From NCBI RefSeq assembly GCF_000006565.2, contig NC_031476.1, positions 6,604,400 through 6,668,399 of the forward strand: a stretch of DNA of 64,000 nucleotides. The letters run 5' to 3'. Made by a program: the position numbers and the translations under genes. The DNA is from Toxoplasma gondii ME49 (lineage: Eukaryota; Apicomplexa; Conoidasida; Eucoccidiorida; Sarcocystidae). This document shows positions 34,287 through 45,817 of the stretch, in pieces. The notes below the pieces were generated by a model that was not told the DNA's origin, made no database searches, and was given only the letters and a program-made list of their open reading frames with translations. The stretch's first letter is position 1. Every line of letters begins with the position of its first letter.

Positions 34287-37200
34287 TCAGTTCTCTTCTT
34301 TCTCCCCCTCTCCTGCACTTCTTTCTTCATTCTCGGCGTCTTCCTCTCGTTCACTCGCGTCCGCGCTGACTTGTCTTCTTTCGCTTTCCTTCAGCCACTG
34401 GTCAGCGAGAGCGTCTTGCCAGTTTTGCGTCTTCTCTTTCTCATTCGCAGCGTCTTGCAGTCGGTCCAAGAGCACTCTGACGAAAGGATGGTCGGAGCTT
34501 TGTGCTTCTTTCTTGAGTGCTTCTGGAATAAGCTTGTCGATGAACTGCGTGTACCGCTGCTTCGTTGCACTTCGCCTCTCTCCTGGCTCCTTCTTCTCGC
34601 GTTTCTCTGCTGCGGCGTCAGTCTCGGCGCTTCCTTCCTTCCCTGGCAGGAGAACTCCGTCTTCGTCTTCTTCCTCGACAGAGGGCAGGCGCTGTGCGTG
34701 GACAGCTTCTTCTCTCACGCGCTCGCGCTCGCGCTCCTCCTGCTGCTCTTCCGCCTTGACCACGTTCAGAAAAAACGCATGCAGAAGAGCGCGGAAACAG
34801 AGGTCTTGGAGCAGAGGCACGGGGGCGAGACTCCTCGCCAGGGAAGGAGCGAACTTGGTCCGGAGAGACTGAAGGTACGGGTGATTCAACACCTCGGCGA
34901 TCCCCTTTTCGCGACCCAGGCGACAAGCAGGATCCGCCGCCAGCAGCTCCTCCACCAGCGCCCGCGCACCCGGCGGAAAGTGCGGCGGGAAGTGGAGGTT
35001 GCGCGCCTGCACCTGGAGAAAGGAAACGAGGCGTCAAGCCGGAGGCGAACGCAAGAGAAGAGAGAAGGTTCAGGCGGAACAGCCAGAAGAAAAGAAGAAA
35101 AAGAAAGCGAAGACGAAGAGAACGAGAGGCCAACACAGCGGAAGAGACAAGATGTACGCAGAGGACAAAGAAGAGAGGAAGATGCCCGCGAAGCAAAGGA
35201 CGAGACGAAGAAGAGACAAGGGAAGGAGGGGAAAACCGAGGAAGCAGGAACGAAACCGAAACGACGTAAAAAACAGAAGCGAGGTCGACGAGGAGGAAGG
35301 AGTCAGGCGAAGCACCACGGAGGCGGAGATGGAGAACGAGAAATGGGTGTCAAGCATGCACCAGAACGAGGGCAAAGAACACAAGAAACAGGACTGAGAA
35401 GCCATTTCTGACCTTGAGAAAAACGAAGTAATTCGTGGATGCGTCGAACGGTGGGTTGCCTGTGAACAGACGCCACGAACTGTCACCCTCGGTGTTGGAC
35501 GTTTTCTCGACTTTGTGCGTTTCTTCCAACTGCAAACCGAAGAATCCCTCCGGTCTACCCCGCGCTTGCGGTTCGTCTGTCCTCTGTGAGTCTCGAGCAA
35601 GGAGACTCAAAATCTCTCCCACAGCAGCCTCCTCGCGTCCAGAACGCCTGAATGCGCGTTTCCCCCGCTTCTCCACAGATGCTCACGAGAGACGATAAAA
35701 AGAAAACTGAGAAGCAGACGGCCAAGAACGGACAGACAGAAGAGAAGCAGTCGAGGGGGCAGACGTGCGCCGAGGACGACACGAAGGACGAAACCTCGAG
35801 AGAGGCAGACGCCGGCATCATCAGGAGAACAGAGGGAACTTGGCCGTCGGGAAACGAGGAAACCGGCAAATAAAGAGCATGAACTCTGTGCGATGATTCG
35901 TTTCTCAGTTACCGGCAAGAATCTGGTAGATGGTGCATCCGAGACTCCATAGATCTCTCATTTTCCCGATGTCTTTGTTTTGAATCGCCTCAGGAGGCAT
36001 GAACTGTGGGGTGCCGATGTGGTGCGCGAACGAGACGCGGGCAGGCCTGGGAAGAGACACCACAGCGCCGGCCGAACGCGCGGAGCCTGAGGCGACCCAG
36101 CCTTTTCGAGTGTTTCAGAGAGAGCCGGAACGACTGGATCTCAGTGTTTCGGCGGCTCGCAACTTCGCAGGACTGCGCTCCGCCACAGCTTGAATATGTC
36201 AAGGCGCGTTTCACATTAAGACTCGTCTCTCCACTCTCCAGATTCCCCCTGCTTTCCGGACGAGTTCATGCGTAGGTGCAGACAAGTGACGAGCAGCGAC
36301 CTGCCTCAAACGGTTCTGCCAGAGGCCCTCAAAGCAGACACCGAAGACGGCGAAAAAAGACGTTCGCTCTTCCTTCCGCGCGCATGCTTGTGCCCTCCTG
36401 TACGGACGGTGTAGGAACTCACCACGCGCGCCTACTCGACTGCAGCTGTGACGCATCACTCTCGTGGAGACGACTGTGAGAAAAAGACTCTCGTGTGTCA
36501 GAGGGTCTAACGCCAACGCAGACTCGCTTTGCGCCGCAGATCCTGAGTGAGAAACGATTCCTCCCGCCTTTCTTCCCTCGTCAACTGGGCTGTGAGCAGG
36601 CCTACACTTTTCTGCCGCATCCTGCGGCCGCAAGGGGGGACGGTGAGCCTAGGACCGGCGCCTGGACCTCAGGGTGCTCCGTGTCTACTGCAGTTCCGAA
36701 GTCGATGAGCTTCAAGTTTCCGTCGCGCATGACGACGATGTTCTCCGCCTAAAAACGGAGAGCGAGCGAAACAGAAAGACGTCCAGAGCACACGAGACGG
36801 AGGAGCGGCCGAACGGAGAGACAGACGGCTGCGACAGAGAGAACGAGAATGAGAGAAACAGACAGAGAACGGGGCGAACCTATCGCGAGCACAGGAGGAG
36901 AGGAGGAGCATATGCTTGCCTTAATGTCTCGGTGGATAATTCCTTTGGAGTGGATATACTCGACCGCGGAGCAGAGTTGAAGGATGTATCGAGCAGCGAG
37001 GTCTTCTGTCAGAACGCCGCCGTGCATGAGCTGCTCCCAGAGTTCCCCGTTTCTGCGCAAGAACGCGCCACAGAGAAGGCAGTCTGTCGAATCCTTTCAA
37101 CTGCCCACGAACGGCAACCTTTCAGTCCCTCAGCGGCGAAGGAAACAGAACGGATTCCTTGCTTCGAGGCTCTTTCAACAGACGGCGGGCCGCAGGTCGG

Positions 37201-39021
37201 AGAAACGCTCCTCGACTTGACTAGGGAAGGCCAGCTTCCAGATCCACAGAAATCCCCTTCTTCGCACACAACACTAACTCGAACGCATCCTCAGGTCTCT
37301 GGTGAAACGAAACGCGCAGGTTGACCGAAAATCCACCCAGAGCGAGCAAAAGCGAGGCGAGGACCCTCCGAGCTCCACGGAGGAAGAAACCGCAGCGACC
37401 TCCAAACATCGAAGAGTGGAGAAGCAGCAACGCACCGAGACACGAGCTCCTTCAATTTGACACACTGCACAAACTCTCCGCTCGCGACATGCAAGACGCC
37501 CCGCGCCGATAAGCTCACCAGTGAAATGCATACCAGAAAGCATAAGACAGTCTCCCCGAATCCGCTTTCGTCCATGTTGCCAGGCAGATAGATAGACACA
37601 GCGAGGTACAGAGAGATATGCAGGGATACAGAAATGCAGATGGATAGACACAGAGAGGTAGAGACAGATATGCGTCTTTTGGAAGATACGTCGAGGAAGA
37701 CCGCCACAGAGATAAAGTGCGTATCCCCCTCACTCGGCGAGTTCGTAGACGATGCAGACTCGAAATTCGTCTTTGAAGGTTGCGACCATTTTTATGACGT
37801 TAGGGTGCCCGGGGTCGTTCAGTCGCAGCATGCAGTGGCGCTCCATGAGGACGTCCTGGATCTTGTGGAGTCTCATCACTTGTTTCTGAGAGGCGAAGAC
37901 ATCGAAGACAAGGCGAGGATATGAAGGCGTCTTTAACGGAGAGCATGCAGAGACGTCGTCCTTCCGACCAGAGTGCAGACGAGCGCCGATGCAGAACATG
38001 CACTGTAGGCAAGGTATCTGTCGAGTTTTGAGTTGTTTTCTCGATTCTGGATGCAGGCAGACGACGTGAGGCGACAGGGAAGGCGGACGGCGGGGACGAA
38101 GCAGAGACGATGAAAGACGAGCAGAAGAGAAGCTGTCGCACAAAGGGCAATCCTTTCTGAAGGAGTTAAAAAGCGAAGCGAGGAAATGGCTGGCGCGTTT
38201 TCCAGTTTTTTCGTTCGTGTTCTCACTCGGTCGAAAACCTTAAGCGCGTACGCCGGCCCCGCTGGATCGCTGACGAGCGTCGCCTCGAAAACTTCGCAGA
38301 AGTTTCCGCGGCCCAGGAAGCGGTCCAGGGAAAAATGGTCGAAGGAGAACTGCGGAGATCGAACCAACGAATGGAAAGAAACGAGAGAGGTGAAAGCTGG
38401 ACAGACAGAGGAAACGGAAAAGAAGAAAGAAGGAAAACGGCACACAGAGGCGAGAGGATGGAATGCAGAAAGAGAGAAGAAGAGAAAAAGGGAAGGGAAT
38501 GTTTGACGACGAGGGAAGTCCGGAGAACACAGACGCACCTCCAGAGTCCGCCTGCGCAGTTGCGTTGCAAAAGAACGCCAAAGAGAGGCTTTTGAGGAGA
38601 AGAAGAAAACGAGAGAAAACAGACAAGACGGAGAAAGCGTGATCAGAAGGTGCAGCGGGGAGACGGGAGGCGAAGAGAGAAAGATGCACGCAGAGAAGAA
38701 GACACAGGACCGGGCAGGAAAGAAAGTGAAGGCCGCATCCGCGAAAATCAACAGGGTCGGCGGGGAAGAGAAGAACGCAATCGACGAGACCGCACGAGGC
38801 GCACAAGAAGGAACAAGAGGAGGAACAGCAGGAGCAAGAAGAGCCATGGAGCTGCGAAGGGGCGGGAGGCAGAAGAGGAAAGACGTTGCGTTGAGGACAT
38901 TGAAGTCTGTTTCGTCATGTGAGAAGCGTACCTTTCCATCATCTTTGAGACGAGGAGGAGCCTTCGCGACCGAGAGTCGCGACTGGCGAGACGAAGAGGA
39001 CTCGAGGAAGCCTGCCTTCAT
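34287..39021 (-). CDS. PDK1-type AGC protein kinase, eight exons
   Basis: The model is complement(34287-35012, 35413-35459, 35913-36046, 36606-36748, 36920-37052, 37734-37885, 38227-38349, 38932-39021), 515 residues, all phases consistent. Kinase landmarks: glycine loop LGRGNFCEVF (42-51), ATP lysine in YALKVF (K67), helix C Glu in LMERHC (E86), hinge VYELAENGEL, catalytic HRDIKAEN (D164), DFGTA (D182), VSFAHHIGTPQFMPPEA (219-234), then RDLWSLGCTIYQILAGNPPF. DFGTA and GT-Q-PE followed by DLW-LGC-IYQ-AG-PPF are characteristic of PDK1, the kinase that activates AGC kinases by T-loop phosphorylation. Ser219 lines up with the PDK1 activation-loop serine. The C-terminus (about 330-515) is Glu/Lys-rich with helices; no PH domain is apparent. 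In Toxoplasma a PDK1-related kinase called SPARK acts upstream of PKG and PKA; whether this is that gene cannot be told here. Exons 5-6 carry an insert of about 20 residues after DFG that depends on a weak donor at 36605. Confidence 0.84.
36749..36919 (-). other. Probable GC-AG intron within the catalytic loop
   Basis: On the coding strand exon 4 ends CATTAAG followed by GCAAGC, and the next exon begins after CGTTTTTAG with GCGGAGAAC. This gives HRDIK joined to AENIVV, exactly the kinase HRDxKxEN motif. No GT lies at that position; the nearest downstream GTs would insert 12 or more residues into the catalytic loop. AAG|GCAAGC fits the strict consensus usual for GC donors. Confidence 0.72.
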
Positions 39022-40227
39022 CGCCAGGAGTTGAAGAGAAGATGCAGGGAACTGCGAGGCGATGGTTCGCTGGAAGAGAGACGAAAGGAAGACGAACAAG
39101 AGACGAGCCACAGAGCTCGGACATCTCCCTTCTCTTCCACGAATGGCGCCTGCCACCGGGAAGAGCGCTGGAGAGAGGCAGAATAGAACAAGTGAAAAGG
39201 AGAAGAACAAGTGAGAAAACAGGAGCGCTTAGGATCTCCAAACGGCGAGGGAGTCCGCGAGAGACAGGGAGGGGGAAAGCAGAGGTGACTTCAGTGGTTC
39301 GCATCTATCAGCGTGTGTACAGAGTTGCAGGCGAGAGTTGTGGTAGAAGAGAGGCACTGGCCTCCAATCAAAGAGCTCGCTCGGTGAGTTGTCGCAAAGA
39401 ACGACGGACACAAACTTTTCGTGGAGTCGAGCCCCCAAGAGGAAGCTGGAGACTGCGGGAAGCAGTCGCTGCACTGGACGAAGATGTGGATTAAAGGACG
39501 GAGAGGAACCCGACGAGAAAAAGCAGTGAAAGAAGGGGAACTGCGTCATCGACATCTGCCCGGGTGAGCCCAGCGATGGACTTGTGTCCTGAGAAAAGCG
39601 CTTTCTTTCTGCGTAAAGAAGCACAGCGTATCGTGACGCGTCGTCGCACTCTCGCTAGCGGCCGTTCGCAGGAGAGCAAGGAGAAACAGAGCCTTGCAAC
39701 AGAGACCCTATAAAGACTCAAGGAGGCCTTTTCGACGGGAGAACGCGAGAAAAGAAACTTCTTCTGGTCGTGGTTCTCCGCCTGCTTCCGAGCTTGCCGC
39801 CAGCTGACTCGCACACAAGGAAAGCTCACAAGACAACCTGTATAATATCGACTCCCGAACTCGGACGGAAGTAGTTTTTCAACACAGAGAGCCGTTTTGG
39901 CCGCCTTGAACGGAGTTCCGTTCTAGAATCCCTGCGCTTTCGAGGCCTGCAAGACTGTGTTGCCGAAACTCCTCTCGTGCTTAAGGCTGCCACCGCGAAA
40001 AGAAAGCAAATCTGCGTCGTCTCATCCGTAGAGAGAACGGTGAGGAATCTGAAGTGGGCAGAGGAACGCGAACAGCGAATGTCGACGCTCAACACCTCGA
40101 TCTGCCAGCATGCCCAGTTCACCCATCCGCAGCAAAATGTGAAGTCGATCAGCATCTCTCAGTTCGTCCACACACCTGCACTGCGACGCGCGTAGAGCTA
40201 TGCCGGCAATTTCACTACTCTCCCTAT

Positions 40228-40272
40228 ATACATGCTCATATACATATTACATATATATAAATACATACATCT
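40228..40272. repeat. Short TA-rich microsatellite
   Basis: TATACATA/ATATATAAATACATA units, moderately degenerate. Confidence 0.75.
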
Positions 40273-42350
40273 AAAATCTGTATGTACTTCTCTTAGATTT
40301 ACGTTTGTTCAGCGTCGACAGCATGCAGTTACATGTACTTTTTTTTTCGACGCTAAAGGACTGTTCTGTCCAGCATGCGCAGTTGTCTTTTTTCGCTCTG
40401 AAGTTCTGTCACGGTCGACGGAATCTGATTTTTCTCACGAGGGACACTGGCAGAGCGGGAGACTGGGGTCGACGCTTTTTCTCACGAAGAATTTCTTTCT
40501 CTGAGTTGGTCGAACACTGGTGGATGTGTCGCATGCGTTGAGTCTCTCTAGGAAAGCCTTTGAGGAGGCAGACTGTGCGTTTAGTTTTCTCTGTCGCGGA
40601 GCCGAGCGCCGTGCTGACGGGCAAGACTTGCCAGCTTTTTCGTCGGCGTAGAAAGGCATGCTTGCAGAAAACCAGACTTTGTTTTTTTCGCTCGAGGAAC
40701 AACACAGAACCGCAGAGCACGTGCTTAACTGCTGCGAAGTCTCTGCTCGTAGGGTCTAGAAAAGCCGTATAAATCTGCAGAGTCCGCTGTCGAATGTCAC
40801 GCTGCAAGCTGCAAACGAATGACGCCTTCGCTTGAACTAAAGAATCACGCGGCAAAGCGCAAAGGACTGATGGTGTTTCCATCTGTCCACGTTAGACGCT
40901 AGCAACTCCCGGCTGGAAAGAAAACATCCCGTTTCTTCTCTGAAGCACTCTTCCCTCTCAACGGGGGTGGAGAGTTGCTGGAACTCCCGTGTGGCAGTTG
41001 CCGAGGGAACGCTGCCCCTGGCCAACGTTGCCTTGTCGCCCGCAGACTCTCACAGTCTGTGCAAGCCGCCAGCAGCGCCCTTTGGGCGAGCTTCTTCTGT
41101 GTAGGAGGCAGCAGTTCAACTGCGTTCCACGGTGCCCCCTATGAGAAGCGACTTTCTCGCAGTTTCACGAGACGGTCAGGTTCGACCGGCCTTCCTGGCT
41201 GCTCCGAAAAAGGGGGCATTCGCCACGAGATTCCCCGGTCAAGCGCGGGACCGCGACGACATTCCAGGTGGACACTGGATTGTACTGAATGCGTCACGAG
41301 CGAAAATCTTTGTACAAATGGTTGTCGACTCCGAATGGTCTTTGCGAGCTAAACACACAAAGCGTCTATACTGGCGACGGACGGTTTGACAGAATCTGCG
41401 AGCTCTCCGGAAAAGGCAGAAGCACCGCTCTGGACGCGCGGTGTGTGAGCTTTTTAGCCATTCTCCTGTCACGATCCCTCTTTGTTGATGAACGTTCCGA
41501 TATGCGTCCGGATAAGTTTGTTGTCGTATACAGTTTGATGACTGCTTCGCTTGCCCCCGTCGTTTCCCTTGCTGAAGATAAGTTCCATCTTTCTTGTCGC
41601 GTCCGTCCCTGCAGTGTACTCGCTCTCCACATAAGAGACTCTTCTCTCGGAGAAGCTCGAGATGCCACGAGCGGATTGGTGCCACACCTGAGCTCGTACT
41701 AGTTAGAGCATTTGCTTGTCGATCTGGGAGCTCCGGTTCTCTCCAGTCTCTGGTTCCGCAGACAGGACTAGCTACAAGCCTTCTCTGACAGGATGCGCTA
41801 CGAGGGGAACTCCTCGTGCAGATCTAGAAGGTCTTTGTTTTTTCCTGACTGGAGTTGCAGCCTGTTATAGCTTGGTTAAAAGAACTCTCAGCAAAACTAT
41901 GCGTCGATCCGGGGCCTGTGAGCTCACGCTTCTTTTCTGTGTGTGCAGAGTGTGAAGAATCACAGGGGCAGTGGTTGAGATGACTGCAGGGTTTTCTTCT
42001 GGGAATTCCTTGTTTCGCAGTTTCAGCGAACCAGTGAGGCGACTGCTGAAAAAACCTTGCACTGAGCGCGGCACACAGGAAGGAGGGAAACATTCATAAA
42101 CTGCAGGGGCCTTTAGTCTAAACGGATCTTCGGAAGTCGCTCTGGAGGTCACAGAGGAAATGTTGCCCCGCACGAGGGCGCATCCGACGGAGCAGAAGGC
42201 GAAGAAGTGAGTGGAAGGGAATGCACAGTCACTCCACTGGGAACGCTGCACTGCTTTAGAAGCCCGAAGATAAGAGCACAAGTAAATTATGCCCGAGAAA
42301 AGTCTCCGATACAGGTATACACAGGCACATCGACATGAGCAAATACATTT

Positions 42351-42383
42351 ACATATATATATATATATGTATATATCTATATC
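42351..42383. repeat. Short (TA)n microsatellite
   Basis: TATATATATATATATGTATATAT-type run followed by TCTATATCT. Confidence 0.85.
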
Positions 42384-43110
42384 TAACTATGCATATAGTA
42401 TACGCATACAAATGCAGATATCGTATGCACGTTGTAGTATGCCTTGAATGCGTATATGCGTCAACAAGGGAGTGTGCGTCTCTCGAACGTGGAAGTGGAA
42501 GAAAGTGGAGGCACGGACGTGGATAGAGGCGGGGTATGTTTGCGACGTTTGTTGGAGAGCGAGGGAAACTCGGGGTCGCAGTCCGTCCGTTTCCAAGCTG
42601 TCCGAAGCCCGGGGACTCTGTTTTTTTCGCGGGTGAAAAGCGGCAGACAGGTCCGCGTCGGGTTCGCGTGTTGTGGGCTGCGGCATCCGTTTGCTCTTTT
42701 CTTTTTTTCGCCTTTTCGCCTTCGAGGATTTTCCTGGGAACACTGAAGGCGAAAAGGGCGCACGCGGCGTGTGTCTGTCTGAAGAGGCGCTGTTCGTCCC
42801 GCGGCACTTTTCCGCCGGAAATCGCGAGAGTAAAAAGTTGCAGGCCGCGGCGGCGGGGTCCGTGGATCCGCGAGACAGAGACAGAAGAGAGGCTAAACAC
42901 TGGCGCGGCTGTGAAGAGACAAAGAGACACGGGAGAGACTGGATTTTTCCAGTTCTTATATGCGAAGACAGGTGTGCACCGCGATGTCTTTCAGTCTGCG
43001 AGAGAGAGAGAGTGGGAAGCCCTGGCGCGCGCGCGCGACGGTCCCTTGTGGTGCTTGTTCTCCGAGAGGACGTCGAGAGCACATGCAGGCTGAGACGTAA
43101 AGCGAGCAGA

Positions 43111-44027
43111 ATGGCGCAGCCAAGAAGGCGGATGGAGGAAGGAAGATTTTTTACCGTGTCCGCAAGCAGGCGTGTCAGTAGTGCCGAGGCAACGCGCGTC
43201 GGGGCAGCAACCTTTTGTTTTTCTCGGGGTTTTTCGCTGAACTCTGGAATCCGGAAGCGTGGCGGCACTCGACGAGACTGGACTCCTCCTCACCCCCTGT
43301 GCAGAGAGAGCACGCCGTCCACTCGGGCCTTCTGCGCCAAGTCCAACCTCGCAACTCTGCCTCTTCGCACCCGAACAGAAACTCCACCTCGCGCCCTCCT
43401 TCGCCAAAGACTCTTGCGGCCTTTGCAATCAGGTAAATGCACAGAGAAACGCGGTGCTCCTCCAACTGGCGGGGGCCGCGACCGCGCAGACTCCAAACTC
43501 GGTTTTTGGCGTAGCACGCTGTCTCACCCTTTTCAGGTGTATGTACACCCCTTGTCTCTCTCGGACCTCGCGTTCCCCGTCGCCTCCGAGTCTCGCGTCT
43601 TTTCTCTCTGCCTTTTGCCGCGACCCTTCTCCTCTTGCGGCCCGCCACAGACGCTCCCGCCTCCTTTCCTGCTGTCTTTCCGGCGCTCGTGCGGCCGTCT
43701 CTCTCGCGCCCTCTCGGTCGCGGCGCCGCCAGCCTTAGGCTGACTGCTGCCGCACACCGCGCCCGCCGCGTTCATCGCGTTCGTCGCGTTCCTTCCCGCG
43801 CGTCTTCCGGCTTTTCCAACTGCCCAGCAGCTTGCCTCGCGCGAACAGCGCAACTCCGCGACGAATCGACGCGGCCTCGCGTCGTCGCGCACCGCAGTGT
43901 CTTCGCTTCTCTTCTCGTTGAGGCCGTTCCCCCCCTCTCCACGAAGGAGAAGGCTGAGGGAACGAGACCTCCAAGACCTGTGCCGGGAGGCTTTACACAC
44001 GGCGCAACTCGCGCGCAGATGACCTGA
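43111..44027 (+). CDS. Candidate two-exon basic protein (~270 aa), uncertain
   Basis: The proposed exons are 43111-43432 and 43537-44027. The start AGCAGAATGG is a reasonable context. The intron has good borders, TCAG|GTAAAT and CACCCTTTTCAG|G, and the join is in phase. The product is strongly Arg/Ser/Ala/Pro-rich (MAQPRRRMEEGRFFTVSAS at the start, TRAQMT at the end) with a hydrophobic stretch FSLPFAATLLLL just after the junction. No family is recognised. The same intron can also be read in another frame giving DSCGLCNQ-VYVHPLSLSD, but that frame has no ATG start upstream. High GC makes long chance frames common, so the reading frame is in doubt, although the intron itself looks credible. Confidence 0.3.
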
Positions 44028-45817
44028 GTCTGAGGAGCAGCGGTGACGACCTCCATGCAGGCCTTGCGCATCTGTGGAGGCTCGATCCGGTTCGGGAGAG
44101 AGGTCTCTGTTGTGTCTATTTGTCTCCCTGGCGTTTCCTCGGCGCCGTTATAGGGTGTGTTCAGCCGCACCACTGGCATTCTGTTTCTTTGTCGAGAGAG
44201 TTCTTTTGCCGTCTGTATGTCGCCTTTGCCCCTCTCTCTGGCTTCTCGCTCTCCTCTTCTGAGACTGCAACGGAAGACAAGGAGAGAGGGAAGCGTGGAG
44301 AGGGAGGGAGGAGAGACTCCGTGTACTGGCATCGCGGCGCGTCCCTGGCGGCGCTCTGGCTTCTCTTCGTGGCGGGGGGAGAGGCATGAGCGAGAAGAAC
44401 TCAGAATCGAGTTCTCTCGAAAGAGACGAGGCTCTGACACACGCTGGACAGCGCCATCGACGCCGTCTCTCTGAGGCTGTGCATGCAGGTCGAACCAGTG
44501 GTGTGGTGATGGTCTCTTTCCTTCCTAGACGATGCCGGGGCGGCTTCTGAGGGCTACGGGCGCTTCACCGTGCTCTTGTTTCTAGGCGTCCTCAGGCCTC
44601 CGGAGTCGGTCCTGTTTCTTCCCCGTCTATTCCTGCCTCAAAGAGATCGCATGTCGGCGTTCTTCTCTGTGCTGTGTAGTCAGAGGTTGCACTCTGTGGC
44701 AGGCGTTCTGTCCTTTCTCTCTGAAACCTCTTGCACTGCGTGGGCAGATTTGTCGTCTGGTCATGTCCCCTCGAGCCTCCCGTTTCTGTGTGCCGCCAGT
44801 CGCATGCATTTTGAACCGCTCCCCTCATCTCCGTGCGTTTAGGGGCCGTAGATTCGAAGACTGCCGTTTGCTCTTCTTGTGCATGCAGAGTCCTTCTCAC
44901 CATCTCTCTCGGCTGATCCAGAGGACTCGGTTTCGCCAGCCGTCCGCTCGGTGAGTCCAGTCTACCTGACAGCGTGTAGCTTCGGTGAACGAAGCAGACA
45001 CTCAGCCTCCGCGCAGTGCCTTCGCTCAGTAAATCGTACCTGTAGTTGTTCATTCTTATTTATGCAGAAATACATGTGTATCTGTATACAGATATATTCA
45101 TATATATATAGGTATAGATAGAGATAGATGTTTGTAATGCCTGAGAGTCGTGTGTGGGCGTCTGGAGATGCCTTCCAAGTGCATTTTCGCTGTTGTAGTG
45201 TGTTGAAGCTGGCAAGAGCGTAGACGTCTGCAGAGAGGCAAGGAGGGGAGAAGTGGAGAAGAAGCAGAGAGGCGGAAGCACCCGTCGCCGCGTTTCTCGA
45301 AGCCTCACGAGTGACGAGAGGAAGTTTGCTAACTGTTTCCGTACTCGTTCAACGACGCGATTCAGACGGGAGAACCCCACACCCATGTTTCTCTTGACAT
45401 TTTTCCTTGACAAGGCTAACATGCCCTGTTCTGCATGGTGAACTCGAAACGCTTCAAACATGTTTTATGACTGCCTGTCGCATTCGGCTTCCAGACGCCC
45501 TCGTTCGTTCTCTTCCACTGTGTGCTGTCTGTCGCAATCAAAAATCCGATCGGGACTCTGAGACGTTTGGCAAGCAGTGCATGTTGAGCACAGCCTCGGT
45601 TCACATGTCTGATCATTTCCACACGACCTTGTCTTTTCTCCAAAACTCGGCTTCGATGCTGCCTTTTTTTTCACCAGGGTCGTCGCCTTGGCTTCCAGTG
45701 TCTTCTCCGTGGCTCGCCTGCGTTTCTCCGGTGTCTGTCGCGACTCCGCGTTCTCCGATTCGCTCGCCCATTTTCCTGTACGCCAGATATCCGGCAGCCT
45801 CTGCCTCTCTCCCAAGC
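44028..45817. other. Upstream region of the CELF-like gene, no gene seen
   Basis: It includes TGCATGC-type motifs near 44483, 44803 and 44881, a TA-rich microsatellite near 45083-45122, and an open frame entering the CELF-like gene from 45407 that may be 5' UTR or an N-terminal extension. A minus-strand frame at 43772-44440 has no splice support. Confidence 0.5.
45083..45122. repeat. Short TA-rich microsatellite
   Basis: ACAGATATATTCATATATATATAG-type units grading into TAGATAGAGATAG. Confidence 0.8.

Larger units (their letters stand above)
39022..43110. other. Upstream region of the kinase gene, no confident gene
   Basis: It should contain the kinase promoter and 5' UTR. Minus-strand frames at 39229-39624 and 40409-40882, and plus-strand frames at 40975-41352 and 41289-41702, are 100-160 codons without family resemblance or clear splice partners. 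GCATGC motifs occur near 40108, 40322, 40373 and 40658. TA-rich microsatellites lie near 40228-40272 and 42351-42383. Confidence 0.45.

Noticed and set aside
34179..35411. 410-codon plus-strand frame
   Set aside because: It is antisense to the C-terminal exon of the kinase, whose family match on the minus strand is clear.
42387..43268. 293-codon minus-strand frame
   Set aside because: It overlaps the plus-strand candidate, runs into a TA microsatellite at its 3' end, and shows no recognisable domain.
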